Assembly (NCBI GenBank): GCA_910574865.1
Contig: CAJTDN010000004.1
Location: 124,001-188,000, forward strand
Direction: 5' to 3'
From: Lachnospiraceae bacterium
Lineage (GTDB): Bacteria > Bacillota > Clostridia > Lachnospirales > Lachnospiraceae
Length of the DNA: 64,000 bases
Of the stretch, positions 61,837-64,000 are shown piece by piece; the first letter of the stretch is position 1; the number at the start of each line of letters is the position of its first letter. Below the pieces are notes generated by a model. The model had not been told where the DNA came from, made no database searches, and was given only the letters and a program-made list of their open reading frames with translations. The position numbers and the translations under genes were made by a program.

Positions 61837-62535
61837 ATGAATGAAAAAATCTTAGTGGTTGATGATGAAAAAGAATTGGCCGACTTAGTTGAAGTATATC
61901 TGAAAAACGATGGATATACCGTTTATAAATTTTATAATGGCAAGGATGCACTAAAGTGTATTGAATCCGTGGAACTGGATTTAGCCATATTGGATATCAT
62001 GCTTCCGGATGTAGACGGGTTTCAGATCTGCCAGAAAATCCGGGAAAAGTTTTACTTCCCTGTTATCATGCTGACAGCAAAAGTGGAGGACGGGGATAAA
62101 ATCATGGGACTGTCCGTGGCAGATGATTATATTACGAAGCCGTTTAACCCGCTGGAAGTGGTTGCGAGGGTAAAGGCGCAGCTAAGGCAGTACATGCGGT
62201 ACAAGCAGCCCAGCTTAAAGCAAGAGGCTGAATGCACAGAATACGATATCAGAGGGATGACAATTAGCAAGAGCAGCCATAAATGTATCTTGTTTGGAAA
62301 GGAGATTCAGCTGACGCCAACGGAATTTTCGATTCTTTGGTATCTGTGCGAGCGTCAGGGGACGGTTGTTTCTACGGAGGAATTATTTGAAGCAGTATGG
62401 GGTGAACGGTATTTTGACAGCAATAATACCGTGATGGCGCATATCGGGCGTCTCCGGGAAAAAATGAAGGAACCGTCAAGAAATCCGAAATTTATAAAAA
62501 CCGTGTGGGGAGTGGGATATACCATTGAAAAATAG
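61837..62535 (+). CDS. vanR: VanR-type response regulator (VanG-like)
   Basis: A 232-residue OmpR-family regulator. Asp53 (AILDIMLPDVDG) is the phospho-acceptor, Asp9/Asp10 complete the acidic pocket, and Lys near 105 (YITKPF) is conserved. The winged helix covers residues 130-230. Sequence and context resemble VanR of vanG-type glycopeptide-resistance clusters. It overlaps the sensor gene by 11 bases. TAAGGAG precedes the ATG. Confidence 0.85.
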   Translation: MNEKILVVDDEKELADLVEVYLKNDGYTVYKFYNGKDALKCIESVELDLAILDIMLPDVDGFQICQKIREKFYFPVIMLTAKVEDGDKIMGLSVADDYITKPFNPLEVVARVKAQLRQYMRYKQPSLKQEAECTEYDIRGMTISKSSHKCILFGKEIQLTPTEFSILWYLCERQGTVVSTEELFEAVWGERYFDSNNTVMAHIGRLREKMKEPSRNPKFIKTVWGVGYTIEK

Positions 62536-63670
62536 AGATAAAACCAGTCATGAAGATGACTATTTACTTTTTAAAAACAGACTGTCCGTTAAAATACTTC
62601 TGATGATGGCGTGCTCCATTCTGATTATAGCGGTGGTTTATCTGTTCGTCTTAAAAGATAATTTTGCAAATGTGGTGGTAGCCATTTTAGACAGCTTTAT
62701 CTATCATGATCGGGATGAGGCGGTGGCTGTTTATCTGAGAACCTTTAAGGCGTATGAGATATGGCTTTTTCTGATAGCGGTTATGGGCGTGTTTTTTATG
62801 ATCTTTCGCCGTTATCTGGACAGTATCTCAAAGTATTTTAAGGAGATCAACCGGGGGATTGATACCCTGGTGCATGAAGATACCAATGATATCGCCCTGC
62901 CTCCGGAACTGGCTTCGACCGAAAGGAAAATCAATTCCATACGGCATACACTGACGAAACGGAAAACGGACGCCGAGCTTGCGGAACAGCGGAAAAACGA
63001 CCTTGTTATGTACCTGGCTCATGACTTGAAGACTCCGCTTTCATCGGTTATAGGGTATTTAAACCTGTTAAGGGATGAGAATCAAATCTCCGAGGAACTC
63101 CGGGAAAAATATCTGTCCATTTCACTGGATAAAGCTGAACGTCTGGAAGAGCTGATCAATGAGTTTTTTGAAATTACGAGGTTTAATCTTTCAAACATCA
63201 CGCTTGTGTACAGCAAAATCAATCTGACGATGATGCTGGAACAGCTGGGGCACGAGTTTAAGCCGATGCTGGCCGGGAAAAATCTCAAATGTGAATTTGA
63301 TGTTCAGCCGGACATGATGCTGTCCTGTGATGCCAACAAACTGCAGAGAGTGTTCGATAATCTGCTGAGAAATGCCGTCAGCTACTGTTATGAGAATACT
63401 ACCATTCAAGTGAAAGCCAGGCTGACAGAAGACCATGTGCTCATCCAAGTCATAAACGAAGGGGATATGATTCCCGGGGAGAGATTGGAAAGAATCTTTG
63501 AGCAGTTTTACCGCCTGGATGTGTCACGAAGCTCAAGCACCGGCGGAGCCGGTCTGGGACTTGCGATTGCAAGGGAGATTGTGGAACTGCACCATGGACA
63601 GATCACTGCCCGCAGCGAAAACGGTATCACCAGTTTTGAGGTTACATTGCCCACCGTAGGAAAATCGTAA
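62525..63670 (+). CDS. vanS: VanS-type sensor histidine kinase (VanG-like)
   Basis: A 381-residue kinase with two N-terminal membrane helices (residues 20-45, 75-100) around a short extracellular loop, an H-box LAHDLKTPLSSV with His166, an N-box LQRVFDNLLRNAVSYCYEN and G boxes (SSSTGGAGLGLAIAREIVELH). It should sense a cell-wall stress signal such as a glycopeptide and phosphorylate VanR. The start is TTG at 62525, overlapping vanR. Confidence 0.86.
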   Translation: MKNRDKTSHEDDYLLFKNRLSVKILLMMACSILIIAVVYLFVLKDNFANVVVAILDSFIYHDRDEAVAVYLRTFKAYEIWLFLIAVMGVFFMIFRRYLDSISKYFKEINRGIDTLVHEDTNDIALPPELASTERKINSIRHTLTKRKTDAELAEQRKNDLVMYLAHDLKTPLSSVIGYLNLLRDENQISEELREKYLSISLDKAERLEELINEFFEITRFNLSNITLVYSKINLTMMLEQLGHEFKPMLAGKNLKCEFDVQPDMMLSCDANKLQRVFDNLLRNAVSYCYENTTIQVKARLTEDHVLIQVINEGDMIPGERLERIFEQFYRLDVSRSSSTGGAGLGLAIAREIVELHHGQITARSENGITSFEVTLPTVGKS

Positions 63671-63720
63671 GAAATTCCGAGATAAACCGTGTGTTATCCA
63701 TAAAATAATGCGAAAAAATA

Positions 63721-63768
63721 AATCGCTCCATTCTGGTATTCTTTATATCAGAGGGAGCGATTTTTTTG
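63721..63768 (+). terminator. Terminator between vanS and the carboxypeptidase gene
   Basis: AATCGCTCC (63721-63729) pairs with GGAGCGATT (63754-63762), followed by seven T residues. It lies 50 bases past the vanS stop and 26 bases before the next start, so the downstream resistance genes need read-through or a separate promoter. Confidence 0.8.
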
Positions 63769-63793
63769 TATGTGGAAAGGAGTTAAGAGAAAC

Positions 63794-64000
63794 GTGGAAC
63801 GTCAAAATAACAATGAAAACCAGTATGGAAGGAACCGCAGAAAAGACAAAAGAAGAAAATTGTTTTTTTACAGAGCAGCATGTGCCATGCTCGGTCTGCT
63901 CATAGTCTGTGTAATTTTTGGAGCTGTGTATTTTCTGAGAGAGAGTAAAGATCCCGCTCTTCCATCCAAAGAAAATACAAAGACAAGCAAGGACTATTCA
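63794..64000 (+). CDS. Probable VanY-type membrane-anchored carboxypeptidase (3' partial)
   Basis: The visible 69 codons encode a basic N-terminus (MERQNNNENQYGRNRRKDKRRK) with one membrane helix (ACAMLGLLIVCVIFGAVYF) and the start of an extracellular stalk. This is how VanY D,D-carboxypeptidases of vanG-type clusters begin, and the position after vanS fits. No catalytic domain is inside the window. GTG 63794 has AAAGGAG upstream at a long spacing; ATG 63770 lies in the terminator T run. Confidence 0.55.
   Translation, partial: MERQNNNENQYGRNRRKDKRRKLFFYRAACAMLGLLIVCVIFGAVYFLRESKDPALPSKENTKTSKDYS

Noticed and set aside
63708..63905. Open frame across the terminator before the VanY-like gene
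   Set aside because: It reads through the hairpin in a different frame and ends in the carboxypeptidase N-terminus; composition is unlike a protein.

Overview
The window looks like the accessory genome of a low-to-mid GC Gram-positive gut bacterium, most likely a Lachnospiraceae or related Clostridia member. Reasons: strong AGGAGG-type ribosome binding sites, frequent TTG and GTG starts, clostridial ICE/IME backbone genes (VirD4, sigma-like factors, TnpW, cysteine-rich KTR and VLP proteins, MobC/relaxase, large serine recombinases), an LPXTG-type adhesin and a VanG-like VanR/VanS pair. I saw no rRNA, tRNA, CRISPR array or core housekeeping operon. Nearly everything is mobile or acquired.

Layout. 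(1) 1-13.6 kb: part of an integrative conjugative element, with a coupling protein (VirD4), an S1-domain protein, a lipoprotein, a 1507-residue thioester/Cna-B adhesin, a Fic protein, a secreted membrane protein, a candidate structured RNA ahead of a zinc-finger (DUF3268-like) gene, a sigma-like factor and a signal peptidase. (2) 13.8-30.7 kb: a run of small cargo genes mostly on the + strand (SLOG, TIGR04076, DUF3788, nitroreductase, flavin/PPOX, metallo-beta-lactamase fold, acetyltransferases, HAD, DUF3795, VOC, an IbrA/IbrB-like pair, chloramphenicol acetyltransferase, PAP2 plus XRE, DUF1697), mixed with broken genes and repeated gene tails. (3) 30.7-48.2 kb: an integrative mobilizable element (serine recombinase, TnpW, HTH, sigma, BceAB-like ABC transporter, GntR/ABC operon, XRE, MobC, relaxase). 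Its recombinase gene is split by a second element of 6461 bp (32142-38602) carrying PadR, a MATE efflux pump, a sigma factor, a RepA-like protein and its own serine recombinase. Removing the inserted element restores the split reading frame exactly. (4) 48.4-52.9 kb: a TetR-controlled operon with a rifampin-phosphotransferase-like enzyme and an MFS exporter. (5) 53.1-60.1 kb: mgtE, a truncated group II intron, and a second mosaic block that repeats pieces of block 2 (a 698-bp cat duplication, DUF1697/DUF3781, a 179-bp chimeric repeat present twice). (6) 60.3-64 kb: an AraC regulator, a winged-helix gene with a probable frame break, VanR/VanS and the start of a probable VanY-like carboxypeptidase behind an intrinsic terminator.

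How it fits together: the conjugation and mobilization modules explain how the DNA moves. The cargo is mainly defence against antibiotics and cell-envelope stress (MATE, BceAB-like ABC, Rph-like/MFS, two Cat copies, VanRS) plus small detoxification-type enzymes. The many gene tails, chimeric joints and frame breaks show repeated insertion, duplication and deletion. Strong candidates for new biology are the promoter-to-terminator structured RNA at 11.85-12.09 kb, the hairpin that hides the ribosome binding site of the sigma factor at 34.9 kb, the structured region at 39.2-39.5 kb, and the reversible-looking split of one recombinase by another.
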